From assembly GCA_001604005.1 (NCBI GenBank), contig LVAM01000010.1, positions 1 to 64,000 of the forward strand: a stretch of 64,000 nt of DNA, in the 5' to 3' direction. The position numbers and the translations under genes were made by a program. The notes under the pieces are model-generated. The model saw nothing but the letters and a program-made list of their open reading frames with translations. It ran no database searches and had not been told where the DNA came from. Of the stretch, positions 11,441 through 19,813 are shown in pieces; position 1 is the stretch's first letter; each line of letters opens with the position of its first letter. This stretch comes from Clostridiales bacterium Firm_07 (GTDB lineage Bacteria; Bacillota; Clostridia; Oscillospirales; CAG-272).

Positions 11441-12793
11441 ATGAGCGCAAAATCCGCCAATCCATATGACTCTTCCTTTTTTCTCTCCCGGATCGTTCGG
11501 GCGCTGATGCGCGAATATGACCGCGTGTATTGCGTGGATCTGCACGACGATACCTATATGCAATATCGTCCGCAAGGTCCCAAAAACGAGCTGCACTTTT
11601 TCTCTCCGGGGGAAGATTTCTTCTCGCATTGCCGGGCGGACATCGAAAAACGCGTCTGCGCCGAAGATGCGGAAAAAGTGCTGTTCTCGTTTCAAAAAGA
11701 AAACCTGGTGCGTCGGTTGGACGAGGAAGAATCCTTTTCGATCAACTGCCACATCGAGCAAAACGGAGCCCGTGTCGCCGTGCGCATCCACGCCGTTCGA
11801 CTGCTTAACGGTTCGGATATCGTCGTGATCGGATTGAGCAACATTGAGCACGAAGCGGCGCGTGAACGCGCGCTCAAAGCGGTGGTCAAGCAAAGTCTGA
11901 CCTTCTCTCGCATCGCGCAAGCCTTGGCGGACGACTATTTCAGCATCTACGACGTCAACGTCGAAACCGGAAATTTTGTGGAATACAGCGCGCACCCGCA
12001 ATATCGCACGCTGGACATTCAACAGGTAGGCTCGGATTTTTTCTCGACCGTACAGCAAAATATCGACCGTGTGATATATGAAAAAGACCGCGAAAAAATG
12101 CGCCGTCTTTTTAACAAAGAGGTCTTACTTGCCGCCCTTGAAAGAGACAAAACCTACACGATGACCTATCGTCTGGTGATCGGAGACGAACCGGTTTATG
12201 TCAGTATGAAAGCCTCCAAGTTGCGGGAAGACAGCAAACATATCGTAATCGGCGTCAGCAACATCGACGCGCAAGTCCGGCGTGAGCGCTCGTTTGCGCA
12301 GGCGTTGGACGACGCGACGAAACTGGCAAACCGCGACGCGCTGACGGGCGTCAAGAACAAATACGCCTACTCGCTTGCCGAACGAAACCTGAACGAGCGC
12401 ATTCTCTCCGACCCGACGACGGACTTTGCCGTTGTCGTGTGCGACATCAATTATCTCAAAGACGTCAACGACCATCTCGGGAACCGGGCGGGAGACGATT
12501 ATATACGCAGTGCGTGCGCGCTGATTCAGGGAATTTTTCGAAAAAGTTCGATATTCCGTGTCGGCGGCGATGAATTTGCGGTGCTTTTGGAAGGTCACGA
12601 CTACGAAAACCGCAACAATTTGATGGAAGATTTCCGAAAAACCGTAAGACAAAACCAATGCGACGGCGGCGTTGTGGTGGCGGGCGGTATGGCGACCTTT
12701 CTGCCCGACGTCGATCGTACCGTTGCCGACGTTTTTATGCGCGCCGACGCCGCGATGTATGAGGAGAAAAACGACCTCAAACGCGATCGTTGA
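11441..12793 (+). CDS. GGDEF-domain protein (putative diguanylate cyclase) with two PAS-like domains
   Basis: 450 residues from the ATG at 11441 (ACAAGGAGG upstream). Two related sensory modules are in tandem: DRVYCVDLHDDTYMQYRP...IVVIGLSNIEHEAARER, and DDYFSIYDVNVETGNFVEYS...IVIGVSNIDAQVRRER. A short coil then leads to a complete GGDEF domain (RDALTGVKNKYAY, then FRVGGDEFAVLLEG). The catalytic GGDEF is intact. The upstream inhibitory RxxD site is not conserved (RKSS), so product inhibition by c-di-GMP may be absent. No membrane helix or signal peptide is seen, so sensing should be cytosolic. The ligand is unknown. Confidence 0.9.
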   Translation: MSAKSANPYDSSFFLSRIVRALMREYDRVYCVDLHDDTYMQYRPQGPKNELHFFSPGEDFFSHCRADIEKRVCAEDAEKVLFSFQKENLVRRLDEEESFSINCHIEQNGARVAVRIHAVRLLNGSDIVVIGLSNIEHEAARERALKAVVKQSLTFSRIAQALADDYFSIYDVNVETGNFVEYSAHPQYRTLDIQQVGSDFFSTVQQNIDRVIYEKDREKMRRLFNKEVLLAALERDKTYTMTYRLVIGDEPVYVSMKASKLREDSKHIVIGVSNIDAQVRRERSFAQALDDATKLANRDALTGVKNKYAYSLAERNLNERILSDPTTDFAVVVCDINYLKDVNDHLGNRAGDDYIRSACALIQGIFRKSSIFRVGGDEFAVLLEGHDYENRNNLMEDFRKTVRQNQCDGGVVVAGGMATFLPDVDRTVADVFMRADAAMYEEKNDLKRDR

Positions 12794-12819
12794 TCGCGCC
12801 CCGAATCAAATCCACCGAC

Positions 12820-12852
12820 AAAAACGGCGACGCCTGTGGCGCCGCCGTTTTT
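12820..12852 (+). terminator. Bidirectional terminator between the GGDEF gene and the GH20-like operon
   Basis: AAAAACGGCG-A-CGCC, TGT loop, GGCG-C-CGCCGTTTTT; one internal mismatch. T-runs on both strands fit the convergent genes. Confidence 0.88.
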
Positions 12853-12863
12853 CTTTTGCGGAA

Positions 12864-13829
12864 TTATTTTTTATTTTGTTCGTACCACGCCTTGGCGGCG
12901 ATGATACCGTCCACGGCAAGTTTATGCTGTCCCATAAAATCGGGTTCGATGTGTTCCCACACCGTCTGCATCATACCGAGCCAGTGTTCGGGGGAAACAT
13001 TCTCCATGCAATACCGTGTCAAGGCTTTCAAATTGTCGGGATCCGCCCAAACGCTACCAGTGGGCAGTTGATCGTAGCCGTGCTCTTCAAGCGCGCGAAA
13101 GGCGGTCAGCATTTTCTTCCGTCCGTCGGTCAGCCCTTCAAGCGTACCGTCATATCCCCAATAATACCAGCCGCACTGCACCACCGATTTCGGCATTCTC
13201 TCGAAGAAGAGTTCGGGGTAATCCCACATATAGTCCGACCAAATCATCGCGCGGGCGCCGCATTTTTCGACAATATCGACAAGGTAAAGAAAATCGTGCC
13301 ACCAAAGGTCGTGCTGACGAATGACAAGATATTCCAGGTTGCGCTGATTCTGCGGCGTTTCCTCATCCATACCGAGGTGGAAGAAACGCGGATGAAACAG
13401 CGCGCATACTTCTTCGATCAGGTCTTTACACACTTGATAATAAGTGGGGGTGGAGACCATACGGGAATAAACGCCCAACCACACGTCGTGACCTGCCGAA
13501 AAGTTGAGCTTGGGGATCACCTCAAACCCCATCGCTTCAAGACGCTCGATCTCGCGGCGCATCTCCTCGTGCGTCCACGCGCCCTTGACCGAGATCTCGG
13601 GGTGCGATTTGTATTGCAACGCTTCCGCCAGATCGATGATCAGCGTGTTGACGCCTGCTTTTTTCAGATCCTCGATGTGCGCGTCCCACAGATCGCGGTA
13701 AAAAGTGACCTCCGTCACGCCCTGTTTGGTGGAGCGCGTTTCGCGCCCTCTGGTGTTACCCACCTCGTTCCACATATTGACGCCGAGATGGAGCAGGTGC
13801 GCCCACATAAACTTATTTTCGCTCATCAT
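12864..13829 (-). CDS. GH20-like TIM-barrel glycosidase homologue, copy A
   Basis: 321 residues, no signal peptide. RFFHLGMDEETPQNQR contains the Asp-Glu pair that in GH20 hexosaminidases (HIGxDE) positions the 2-acetamido group and protonates the leaving group. Other barrel strands are visible (VNTLIIDLAEALQYKSHPE, GFEVIPKLNFSAGHD, GARAMIWSDYMWD, WYYWGYDG). It lacks the usual N-terminal GH20b domain and is shorter than classical family members, so I call it GH20-like rather than a confirmed hexosaminidase. It is the last gene of a six-gene minus-strand operon and a paralogue of the neighbouring gene. Two consecutive ATG codons at 13829/13826 follow GGAAAG. Confidence 0.65.
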   Translation of the reverse strand: MMSENKFMWAHLLHLGVNMWNEVGNTRGRETRSTKQGVTEVTFYRDLWDAHIEDLKKAGVNTLIIDLAEALQYKSHPEISVKGAWTHEEMRREIERLEAMGFEVIPKLNFSAGHDVWLGVYSRMVSTPTYYQVCKDLIEEVCALFHPRFFHLGMDEETPQNQRNLEYLVIRQHDLWWHDFLYLVDIVEKCGARAMIWSDYMWDYPELFFERMPKSVVQCGWYYWGYDGTLEGLTDGRKKMLTAFRALEEHGYDQLPTGSVWADPDNLKALTRYCMENVSPEHWLGMMQTVWEHIEPDFMGQHKLAVDGIIAAKAWYEQNKK

Positions 13830-13849
13830 ATTTCTTTCCAGAACAAAAC

Positions 13850-14800
13850 TTACTTGTTCTTATCGTACCACGCCTTGGCGGAAACGAAACTGTCGGTCAC
13901 CTTTTGATGTACGTGCATAAAGTCGGGCGAGATATGCTCCCAGGAGGTCTGCATCATACCGAGCAGGTGTTCGGGGGCGATGTGTTCTTTGCAATATTTC
14001 GTCAGTTTGAGCAAATTGTCAACGTCGCAAAAAACGCTGCCCGTCGGCAATTGGTCAAAACCGTGATCGTTCAGTCTGTCAAACGTGGTCAGCCAGTTTG
14101 CGTGTCTCTCGTTCGAATTGTCAAAATCGGGCTCGTAATACCAGTTGCACTGCACCACCGATTTCGGCATTCTCTCAAAGAAGAGGTCTGCGTGATCCCA
14201 CGCGTAATCCGACCAGATCATTGCGCGGGCGCCGCATTTTTCGACAACGTCGACAAGGTAAAGAAAATCGTGCCACCAAAGGTCATACTGACGCACCACG
14301 GCGTATTCATAGTTGCGCTGGTGCGCGGCGGTCTCCTCGTCCATACCGATATGGAAGAAGCGGGGGCGGAAAAGTTCATAGACTTCTTCGATCAGATCTT
14401 TGCAAACCTGATAATAGGTGGGGGTGGAAAGCATACGGGAATAGACGCCCAGCCACACGTCGTGCCCGGAAGAAAAGTTCAGTTTGGGGATCACCTCAAA
14501 GCCCATCGCTTCAAGACGCTCGATCTCGCGGCGCATCTCCTCGTGCGTCCACGCGCCCTTGACCGAGATCTCGGGGTGCGATTTGTATTGCAGTGCTTCC
14601 GCCAGATCGATGATCAGCGTGTTGACACCCGCTTTTTTCAGATCCTCGATGTGCGCATCCCACAGATCGCGGTAAAATACGACGTGATCGTAACCCTGAT
14701 CGTGGGAGCGTTTCTCTCTGCCGCGCGTGTTGCCGATCTCGTTCCACATATTGGCGCCGAAGTGCAGCAGTGCCGCCCACATAAACTTGTTTTCGCTCAT
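13850..14800 (-). CDS. GH20-like TIM-barrel glycosidase homologue, copy B
   Basis: 316 residues from the ATG at 14800 (AAAAAGGAGAACAAA upstream); the track start at 14848 has no such site. It is a close paralogue of copy A. Residues about 42-108 (FYRDLWDAHIEDLKKAGVN onward) are essentially identical. The C-terminal third has diverged (WYYEPDFDNSNERH against WYYWGYDGTLEGLTDG), which suggests different sugar or aglycone recognition. The catalytic-type pair is kept in RFFHIGMDEETAAHQR. It is cytosolic by prediction. It sits 13 bases after the oxidoreductase gene upstream of it. Confidence 0.65.
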   Translation of the reverse strand: MSENKFMWAALLHFGANMWNEIGNTRGREKRSHDQGYDHVVFYRDLWDAHIEDLKKAGVNTLIIDLAEALQYKSHPEISVKGAWTHEEMRREIERLEAMGFEVIPKLNFSSGHDVWLGVYSRMLSTPTYYQVCKDLIEEVYELFRPRFFHIGMDEETAAHQRNYEYAVVRQYDLWWHDFLYLVDVVEKCGARAMIWSDYAWDHADLFFERMPKSVVQCNWYYEPDFDNSNERHANWLTTFDRLNDHGFDQLPTGSVFCDVDNLLKLTKYCKEHIAPEHLLGMMQTSWEHISPDFMHVHQKVTDSFVSAKAWYDKNK

Positions 14801-14813
14801 TTTGTTCTCCTTT

Positions 14814-15785
14814 TTATATTTTGTCCGTAATGCGGACTTTGGTACCATTGCTCCGGTAAGCCGCCAACACCAGCCTTACCGCTTTTGCGCCTTCCGCGCC
14901 GTCGATGGAAAATTTGCGTCCCGTTCCGACGCAATCGTAAAAATCGCGGATCAGGGCGGCGTGCCCGTTACCGTAAACGGCTTTTCCGAACGCCGTATCC
15001 ATATTTTTGCGATCATAATACGTGTCGTTGACAAACACGCCGTCATAACGCAACCGCAGAACGTCATCCTTTGTCTTGACGGTGACCTCGGCGGGGAAAT
15101 CCGCCGCCGCGGCGTTGGTCGCCGACAGCGAAAAATCCGTTTTTCCGTGACAGACAAGCGTTGCCGTGTCCTCGACCTCGATCACGTTTTGCAAAGAAAC
15201 GTTCGCGCACCACGCGACAAGATCTTGCGGCATACCCACGAGATATTGCAGAAGATCGAGCGTGTGGATCGCCTGATTGACAAGAACGCCGCCGCCCTCA
15301 AAGGCGCGCGTGCCGCGCCATTTTGCCTGATCGTAATAGGTCTTGTCCCTGTGCCACGAAAGCATGCCGTGCGCACCGACGATCTCTTTGCCTTGCAGAT
15401 ATCGTTTCACCCATATCGTGGAAAGATCGAAACGGTGCTGAAAGCAAACGCCGAGTTGCGCGGCGGAATTTTTTTCGGCTTCCAGAATGCGGTCGACGTC
15501 TTCTTCTTTGATACAAAGCGGCTTTTCGCACAGAACGTGAATATTGCGGCGCAAAGCGTTTATGACCATTTCCGCGTGCAGATAATGCGGCGTACAGATA
15601 TGCACCGCGTCGGGGCGCACCTCGTCAAGCATCGTCAGATAATTCTCGTAGCGCGCCACGTCCGGATACGCGGATAGTTTTTCTTTGTCAACGTCGCAAA
15701 CAGCGACAAGCTCCTCACCTGTTTGAGAGAGAACTTTGATATGCGTTTTGCCGATAACGCCGGCGCCGATGACGGCAACTCTCAT
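14814..15785 (-). CDS. Gfo/Idh/MocA family oxidoreductase (1)
   Basis: 323 residues. The N-terminal Rossmann fold begins MRVAVIGAGVIGKTHIKVL with the GxGxxG dinucleotide motif. EKP (in HVLCEKPLCIKEED, about residue 92) is the conserved cofactor/substrate lysine motif of the family. The C-terminal alpha/beta domain contains GGGVLVNQAIHTLDLLQYL, with the catalytic-type histidine. Family members oxidise or epimerise sugars and inositols using NAD(P). Neighbours suggest a sugar released from, or still attached to, a glycoside. Specific substrate unknown. It follows the isomerase-like gene by 22 bases. Confidence 0.88.
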   Translation of the reverse strand: MRVAVIGAGVIGKTHIKVLSQTGEELVAVCDVDKEKLSAYPDVARYENYLTMLDEVRPDAVHICTPHYLHAEMVINALRRNIHVLCEKPLCIKEEDVDRILEAEKNSAAQLGVCFQHRFDLSTIWVKRYLQGKEIVGAHGMLSWHRDKTYYDQAKWRGTRAFEGGGVLVNQAIHTLDLLQYLVGMPQDLVAWCANVSLQNVIEVEDTATLVCHGKTDFSLSATNAAAADFPAEVTVKTKDDVLRLRYDGVFVNDTYYDRKNMDTAFGKAVYGNGHAALIRDFYDCVGTGRKFSIDGAEGAKAVRLVLAAYRSNGTKVRITDKI

Positions 15786-15807
15786 AGAAAACTCCTTATG
15801 TGCGCCG

Positions 15808-16575
15808 TCAGAGATTCGTTTTGACGTACGCGATGCTGCGGCGCACCTCGTCCATCGTGTCGGGCAAGGTGGCGGCGTTATCCTGTTCGACCAAAAAACA
15901 GTTTGTCCCCGCCGCCCTCATTTCGGGAACGATCTTTTGAAAATCGAGCGTCCCTTCTCCGACCGGCGCAAAGGTGGGAGAAAACTTTTTCGTTTCGGGA
16001 TCCCAGGCGATGCGATGATCTTTCAGATGTACACAGCCGATCCTGCCGTGCAGCCGCCGTATCAGCGGCAGGATATCCGCGCCGCCGTATTGCACCCAAT
16101 ACGTATCCAGTGTGAAGTGGATATGCGGGGCGTTTTCGATCATATAGGCAAACGCCGTAACGCCGTCGTGCTTGTAAAACTCATAATGATGATGGTGATA
16201 AAAGAACGAAAAGCCGTTTTCGTGCATCTTTTCTCCGGCCTTGTTCAGTTTTTCCACCGTTTGGCGGAACGCTTCCGCGTCCGCGATGATGGACGTCGGC
16301 ATTGCCCCAAGACCGATATTCCGGCACCCGAAACGCTCGTGCTCCCGCATCAGGGCGTCGGTATCGTTGATGATACGGTCCATCGGCACGTGCGTCAGAC
16401 ACACCGGAAGGTCGCTTTCGGCACTGACGCGCGCGATGATTTCCGGATCGTAAACACCGCCCGAAAACTGCATATACGTATAGCCCATTTCGCGAAGTTC
16501 CCGCGCCGTCTTCAAAAAATCTTCCTCGGTTTTGATCTTGTTTCTCACCGAATACAAATTGATCCCCGCATCCAT
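15808..16575 (-). CDS. Sugar phosphate isomerase/epimerase-like TIM barrel (1)
   Basis: 255 residues of the xylose-isomerase-like/AP-endonuclease-2 superfamily. MDAGINLYSVRNKIKTEEDF opens strand 1. Metal-ligand type residues appear in YHHHHYEFYKHDG, HFTLDTYWVQYGG, VHLKDH and FLVEQD. Such proteins isomerise or epimerise sugars, or act as metal-dependent lyases on 3-keto sugars, and are often encoded next to Gfo/Idh enzymes as here. Exact reaction not deducible. Operon member between the two oxidoreductases. Confidence 0.82.
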   Translation of the reverse strand: MDAGINLYSVRNKIKTEEDFLKTARELREMGYTYMQFSGGVYDPEIIARVSAESDLPVCLTHVPMDRIINDTDALMREHERFGCRNIGLGAMPTSIIADAEAFRQTVEKLNKAGEKMHENGFSFFYHHHHYEFYKHDGVTAFAYMIENAPHIHFTLDTYWVQYGGADILPLIRRLHGRIGCVHLKDHRIAWDPETKKFSPTFAPVGEGTLDFQKIVPEMRAAGTNCFLVEQDNAATLPDTMDEVRRSIAYVKTNL

Positions 16576-16601
16576 TTCCCGATCGTCCTTTGCACTTGAT
16601 T

Positions 16602-17774
16602 TTATTTCGTCCCGAAAGAGCCCGACGTGTCGGCAACGAACGCGGCGTTGCCGGTTTTCAGTCTTGATGTTGCCGCCCTTTTTCGCAGTTCCGACAAATA
16701 TTCCGTCTCGTCAACGGGGAGAGAAACCGCCGCGCCGTCTTTCCAACCGGAAAGTTCGATGGCGTTCATCAGTTCCACGCCGTTGATGCCGTCCGTACCT
16801 TTTACAAACTGTTCTTCAAGCCCTAAAACGGCTCTTGAAAAGTTGTTGATGATCCCCGCGTGCTGCGGGTTTTCTCCGTCGGTCTCCACCAAAATCTTTT
16901 CGCATTTCGGGGTATCAAAACCCTTCTCGCTCGTCCTCAAAACTTCGGCGCTGTCCCGCTCGTTTCGGAAATAAAAGAGTTGATTGTCCTCGCAAAGCAG
17001 TTTGCCTTTGGAACCGGAAACTTCAAAACGGTTCGTGCCGGGCGCTTCGCCCGTGGTGGTGATAAACACGCCCGTCGCACCGTTCGCGTAGTCAAAATAC
17101 GCGGTGACGTCGTCTTCCACCTCGATGTCGTGCCATTTTCCGTAATGGCAGATCGCGCGCGCCGTTTGGGGCATCATACCCGTCACCCACTGAAAAAGAT
17201 CGATCTGGTGCGGGCACTGATTGATGAGAACGCCGCCGCCCTCTCCCGCCCAGGTCGCGCGCCAACTGCCGCTGTCGTAATAGGCTTGCGTGCGAAACCA
17301 GTTGGTGATGATCCAAACCACGCGCTGGATCTCGCCCACCGCGCCGTCCGCGATCATCTCCCGCATCTTGCGGTAAAGGCAATTCGTCCTTTGATTGAAC
17401 ATCATACCGAATTTTGCCGAACTCTTGCCCGCGACCGCGTTCATTTCCCGCACCTGCGCCGTATAGACGCCCGCCGGCTTGTCGCAGATCACGTGTATAT
17501 TGCTTTTCAGGCAGTCCGACACGATCCCGGGGTGCGCGTAATGCGGCGTTTCCACCAAAACGGCGTCGCATTCTCCGCTTTGCAACATATCCGTATAGTT
17601 GTCGAAATATCGAAAATCCGCCCCGTATTTTTGCTTTGCCCGTTCCAATTTTCGGGGATCGTTGTCACACATTGCCGAAAGTTTGCCGTTTTCGATCTTA
17701 CCCTCGGAAAACAGTTTGGCATAATAATTTCCCTGATTGCCCATACCGATGATACCGTATCTGACTTGTTCCAT
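16602..17774 (-). CDS. Gfo/Idh/MocA family oxidoreductase (2)
   Basis: 390 residues. The Rossmann start VRYGIIGMGNQGNYYAKLF carries the dinucleotide motif. The usual EKP is DKP (HVICDKPAGVYTAQV), a conservative change that keeps the lysine. The C-terminal domain has GEGGGVLINQCPHQIDLFQWV with the family histidine and a longer tail than its sister. It is only distantly similar to oxidoreductase (1), so the two are not a recent duplication and probably act on different intermediates. It sits 12 bases after the second isomerase-like gene. Confidence 0.88.
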   Translation of the reverse strand: MEQVRYGIIGMGNQGNYYAKLFSEGKIENGKLSAMCDNDPRKLERAKQKYGADFRYFDNYTDMLQSGECDAVLVETPHYAHPGIVSDCLKSNIHVICDKPAGVYTAQVREMNAVAGKSSAKFGMMFNQRTNCLYRKMREMIADGAVGEIQRVVWIITNWFRTQAYYDSGSWRATWAGEGGGVLINQCPHQIDLFQWVTGMMPQTARAICHYGKWHDIEVEDDVTAYFDYANGATGVFITTTGEAPGTNRFEVSGSKGKLLCEDNQLFYFRNERDSAEVLRTSEKGFDTPKCEKILVETDGENPQHAGIINNFSRAVLGLEEQFVKGTDGINGVELMNAIELSGWKDGAAVSLPVDETEYLSELRKRAATSRLKTGNAAFVADTSGSFGTK

Positions 17775-17786
17775 TTTCTTGTCCCC

Positions 17787-18635
17787 TCACTTGATAAACG
17801 TGTGATCTTCTTCCCGATATCCGTTTTCCGACAGCAGCGTTTTCAGCGCGCGTGCCGCCGCGTCAAACGCCTCGCCGGCGGTCTTGAAATGAAATTTGTG
17901 TTTCATTTCCGCCTTGTCAATGGAACGATACGCGTCAAAGGCGGCAAGGTGCGGTTCCAAGGTAAACACCGTGTCGTCTTTCACGCGGCGAATGATCTCG
18001 TCGATCTCGCCGTCGCCGTATCCCGCCGGCACCAGTTCGCCGGTCCCTCGGATCGTATCTTTGATATGAAAATAATCGACTTTGTCAAAGAGCGCGGGGA
18101 TCGTATCTTTTGCGCGCTCTCCGCACTGAATGAAGTTTGCGGGATCGTAGACCGCGCGCAAGCCCTTTACGGCGGCAAGCAGATCGAGGGTGCGCGCAAG
18201 GGTATCGCCGTAGATCTCTTTTTCGTTCTCGTGACAGATCAAAACGCCGTGCCGCGCGGCGATGTCAACGGTTTCTTGCAGTCGTTCCACCACGCTCTCC
18301 CGCTTGTCGTAGGCGTGGAAGAAACTGAATGCGCGCACGCGCTCCGCACCGAAGACGCGAGCGATGCGGCAGACTTTTTCCACCCTTTTCCGATACCGTT
18401 CCCCGTCTTCTTCAATCTCGCTTTTGCCGAGCGGAGAGCCGATCGACCAAACGGCGATGCCGTTTTCTTTCAGCGTTTCGGCGTACTCGCTCGCTTCGCT
18501 TTCCGTAAAGTCGGCAACGTTTTTGCCGTCCACGCTCCGCAGTTCGAGAAGCGCGATATCGCTTCTTTTCAGGGCCGCGATCTGTCCCGCAAGATCGTTT
18601 GCCGCTTCATCGGCAAAAGCACATAACCTGATCAT
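17787..18635 (-). CDS. Sugar phosphate isomerase/epimerase-like TIM barrel (2)
   Basis: 282 residues; first gene of the minus-strand operon, with GGGGGAGAAT before the ATG. MIRLCAFADEAANDLAGQI opens the barrel. Metal-site candidates are HENEKEIYGDT, AVYDPANFIQCG, YFHIKDTIRGTGE and FTLEPHLAAF, the E-D-H-E set of this superfamily. Function as for its relative at 15808: sugar isomerase/epimerase or keto-sugar lyase, inferred from fold and from pairing with a Gfo/Idh protein. Confidence 0.83.
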   Translation of the reverse strand: MIRLCAFADEAANDLAGQIAALKRSDIALLELRSVDGKNVADFTESEASEYAETLKENGIAVWSIGSPLGKSEIEEDGERYRKRVEKVCRIARVFGAERVRAFSFFHAYDKRESVVERLQETVDIAARHGVLICHENEKEIYGDTLARTLDLLAAVKGLRAVYDPANFIQCGERAKDTIPALFDKVDYFHIKDTIRGTGELVPAGYGDGEIDEIIRRVKDDTVFTLEPHLAAFDAYRSIDKAEMKHKFHFKTAGEAFDAAARALKTLLSENGYREEDHTFIK

Positions 18636-18664
18636 ATTCTCCCCCGGCGGTGGATTTCCTTTCC

Positions 18665-18693
18665 ATTATAGCACAAGAGTGGCGGAAACACAA
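18665..18693 (-). promoter_or_regulatory. Promoter of the six-gene sugar operon
   Basis: Minus strand: TTGTGT, 17 bases, consensus TATAAT (18670-18665). It lies about 30 bases upstream of the first start codon. No obvious operator is seen. Confidence 0.7.
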
Positions 18694-18738
18694 GAAAACA
18701 CCGCGATTTTTTCATAATAATAAATGTTATACAAGGTA

Positions 18739-18767
18739 TTGACAAAAATTTCAAAGTATGATAGAAT
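18739..18767 (+). promoter_or_regulatory. Promoter of rpsF-ssb-rpsR
   Basis: Consensus TTGACA (18739-18744), 17 bases, TAGAAT (18762-18767). Confidence 0.85.
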
Positions 18768-18774
18768 AACAAAA

Positions 18775-18843
18775 CGATGCGGAAGTTTTCTTCCGTCTCC
18801 TTACCGCATATAAATTTTTGCTGTATGCGGTCTTATGTCCATA
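18775..18843 (+). promoter_or_regulatory. rpsF 5' leader with alternative hairpins (candidate S6:S18 autoregulatory leader)
   Basis: The leader has GGAAG-TTTT-CTTCC (18781-18794) and a second hairpin ACCGCATA/TATGCGGT (18803-18810 with 18824-18831). The piece CCGCAT can also pair with an earlier ATGCGG (18777-18782), so two structures exclude each other. Clostridial and bacillary rpsF leaders are known to bind the S6:S18 complex at a CCG-containing motif. Assignment here is an inference from position and the CCG stem. Confidence 0.4.
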
Positions 18844-18855
18844 GGGAGGTAAAAT

Positions 18856-19290
18856 ATGGAACAAGTACGCAACTCTTATGAAACCCTCTTTATCGTGGAT
18901 GTCACTGCCGGCGAAGAGGCAACAAAAGCCACCGTGCGGAAATTTACCGACATCATCGAAAAGAACGCCGAGATCGTGGAAGTGACCACCTGGGGTCAGC
19001 GTCGTCTCGCTTACCCGATCAACGACAAGCCCGAAGGCTTCTACACGATCGTCACTTTCAAAGCCGCCCCCGATTTTCCCGGAGAATTGGAGCGTCTTTA
19101 CAACATCGACGAAACCGTGATCCGCTCTCTGGTGATCCGGCTCGATTTTGAGGCTGTGGCGAAAGCCGCGCCCGCTCCCGAGGTCGTTGAGGCAGAAGCC
19201 GAAGAAGCGGTCGCCGAAGAAGCCGAGGCTCCCGCCGCGGAAGAAGCCGCAAACGAGGCTCCCGCCGCGGAAGAACCCGCCAAAGAATAA
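18856..19290 (+). CDS. rpsF: 30S ribosomal protein S6
   Basis: 144 residues. The S6 core is about 95 residues: NSYETLFIVDVTAGEEATKA, then WGQRRLAYPINDKPEGFYTIV, then RSLVIRLD. A 40-residue low-complexity acidic Ala/Glu tail (EAEEAVAEEAEAPAAEEAAN) extends it beyond the usual length. S6 binds S18 on the 30S platform, and both are encoded here around ssb in the classic rpsF-ssb-rpsR operon. AGGGAGG precedes the start. Confidence 0.97.
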   Translation: MEQVRNSYETLFIVDVTAGEEATKATVRKFTDIIEKNAEIVEVTTWGQRRLAYPINDKPEGFYTIVTFKAAPDFPGELERLYNIDETVIRSLVIRLDFEAVAKAAPAPEVVEAEAEEAVAEEAEAPAAEEAANEAPAAEEPAKE

Positions 19291-19308
19291 GAAAAGGAGG
19301 CGTTTGGT

Positions 19309-19776
19309 ATGTCAAGTCTGAACCTGAACAAGGTAATTCTTTGTGGACGGCTGACCGCCGATCCCGAGTTGAAACAAACTCAAAACAATATTTCCGTTGT
19401 CACCTTCACCCTGGCAGTCAACCGCAGATTTCAATCCCGCTCCGCCGACGCCGCAAACAGCCAGCAGGCTGATTTCATCAGCGTGGTCGCTTGGCGTCAG
19501 ACCGCGGAATTCATCTCCAAATATTTCAAGAAAGGCTCTGCCCTGTGCGTGACCGGCTCGATCCAGACGCGCTCCTGGCAGGACCAACAGGGACAAAGAC
19601 GCTATGCCACCGAGGTGGTGGTGGACGAAGCGATGTTTGTGGACAGCCGCAACGATTCCGGCGCGGCGCAGGGCTCCTACACGCCCGACGCTTACACCGC
19701 CCCCTCGTTCTCCACGCCCGCTGACGCGACACCCAACTTTGAGGAACTCAAAGCAGACGACGATCTGCCCTTCTGA
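19309..19776 (+). CDS. ssb: Single-stranded DNA-binding protein
   Basis: 155 residues. The OB-fold domain starts LNKVILCGRLTADPELKQT, with DFISVVAWRQTAEFISKYF and the GSIQTRSWQDQQGQRRYATE strands. A flexible linker follows, and the protein ends in the acidic partner-binding tip DDDLPF. It coats ssDNA in replication and repair and recruits partners through the tip. It is the middle gene of the operon (AAGGAGG upstream). Confidence 0.97.
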   Translation: MSSLNLNKVILCGRLTADPELKQTQNNISVVTFTLAVNRRFQSRSADAANSQQADFISVVAWRQTAEFISKYFKKGSALCVTGSIQTRSWQDQQGQRRYATEVVVDEAMFVDSRNDSGAAQGSYTPDAYTAPSFSTPADATPNFEELKADDDLPF

Positions 19777-19813
19777 CGTTCCCGACTATATTATTTGAAG
19801 GAGTAAATCAATT

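Noticed and set aside
16860-18626. 588-residue plus-strand ORF
   Set aside because: Antisense of the Gfo/Idh and isomerase-like genes; composition artefact.
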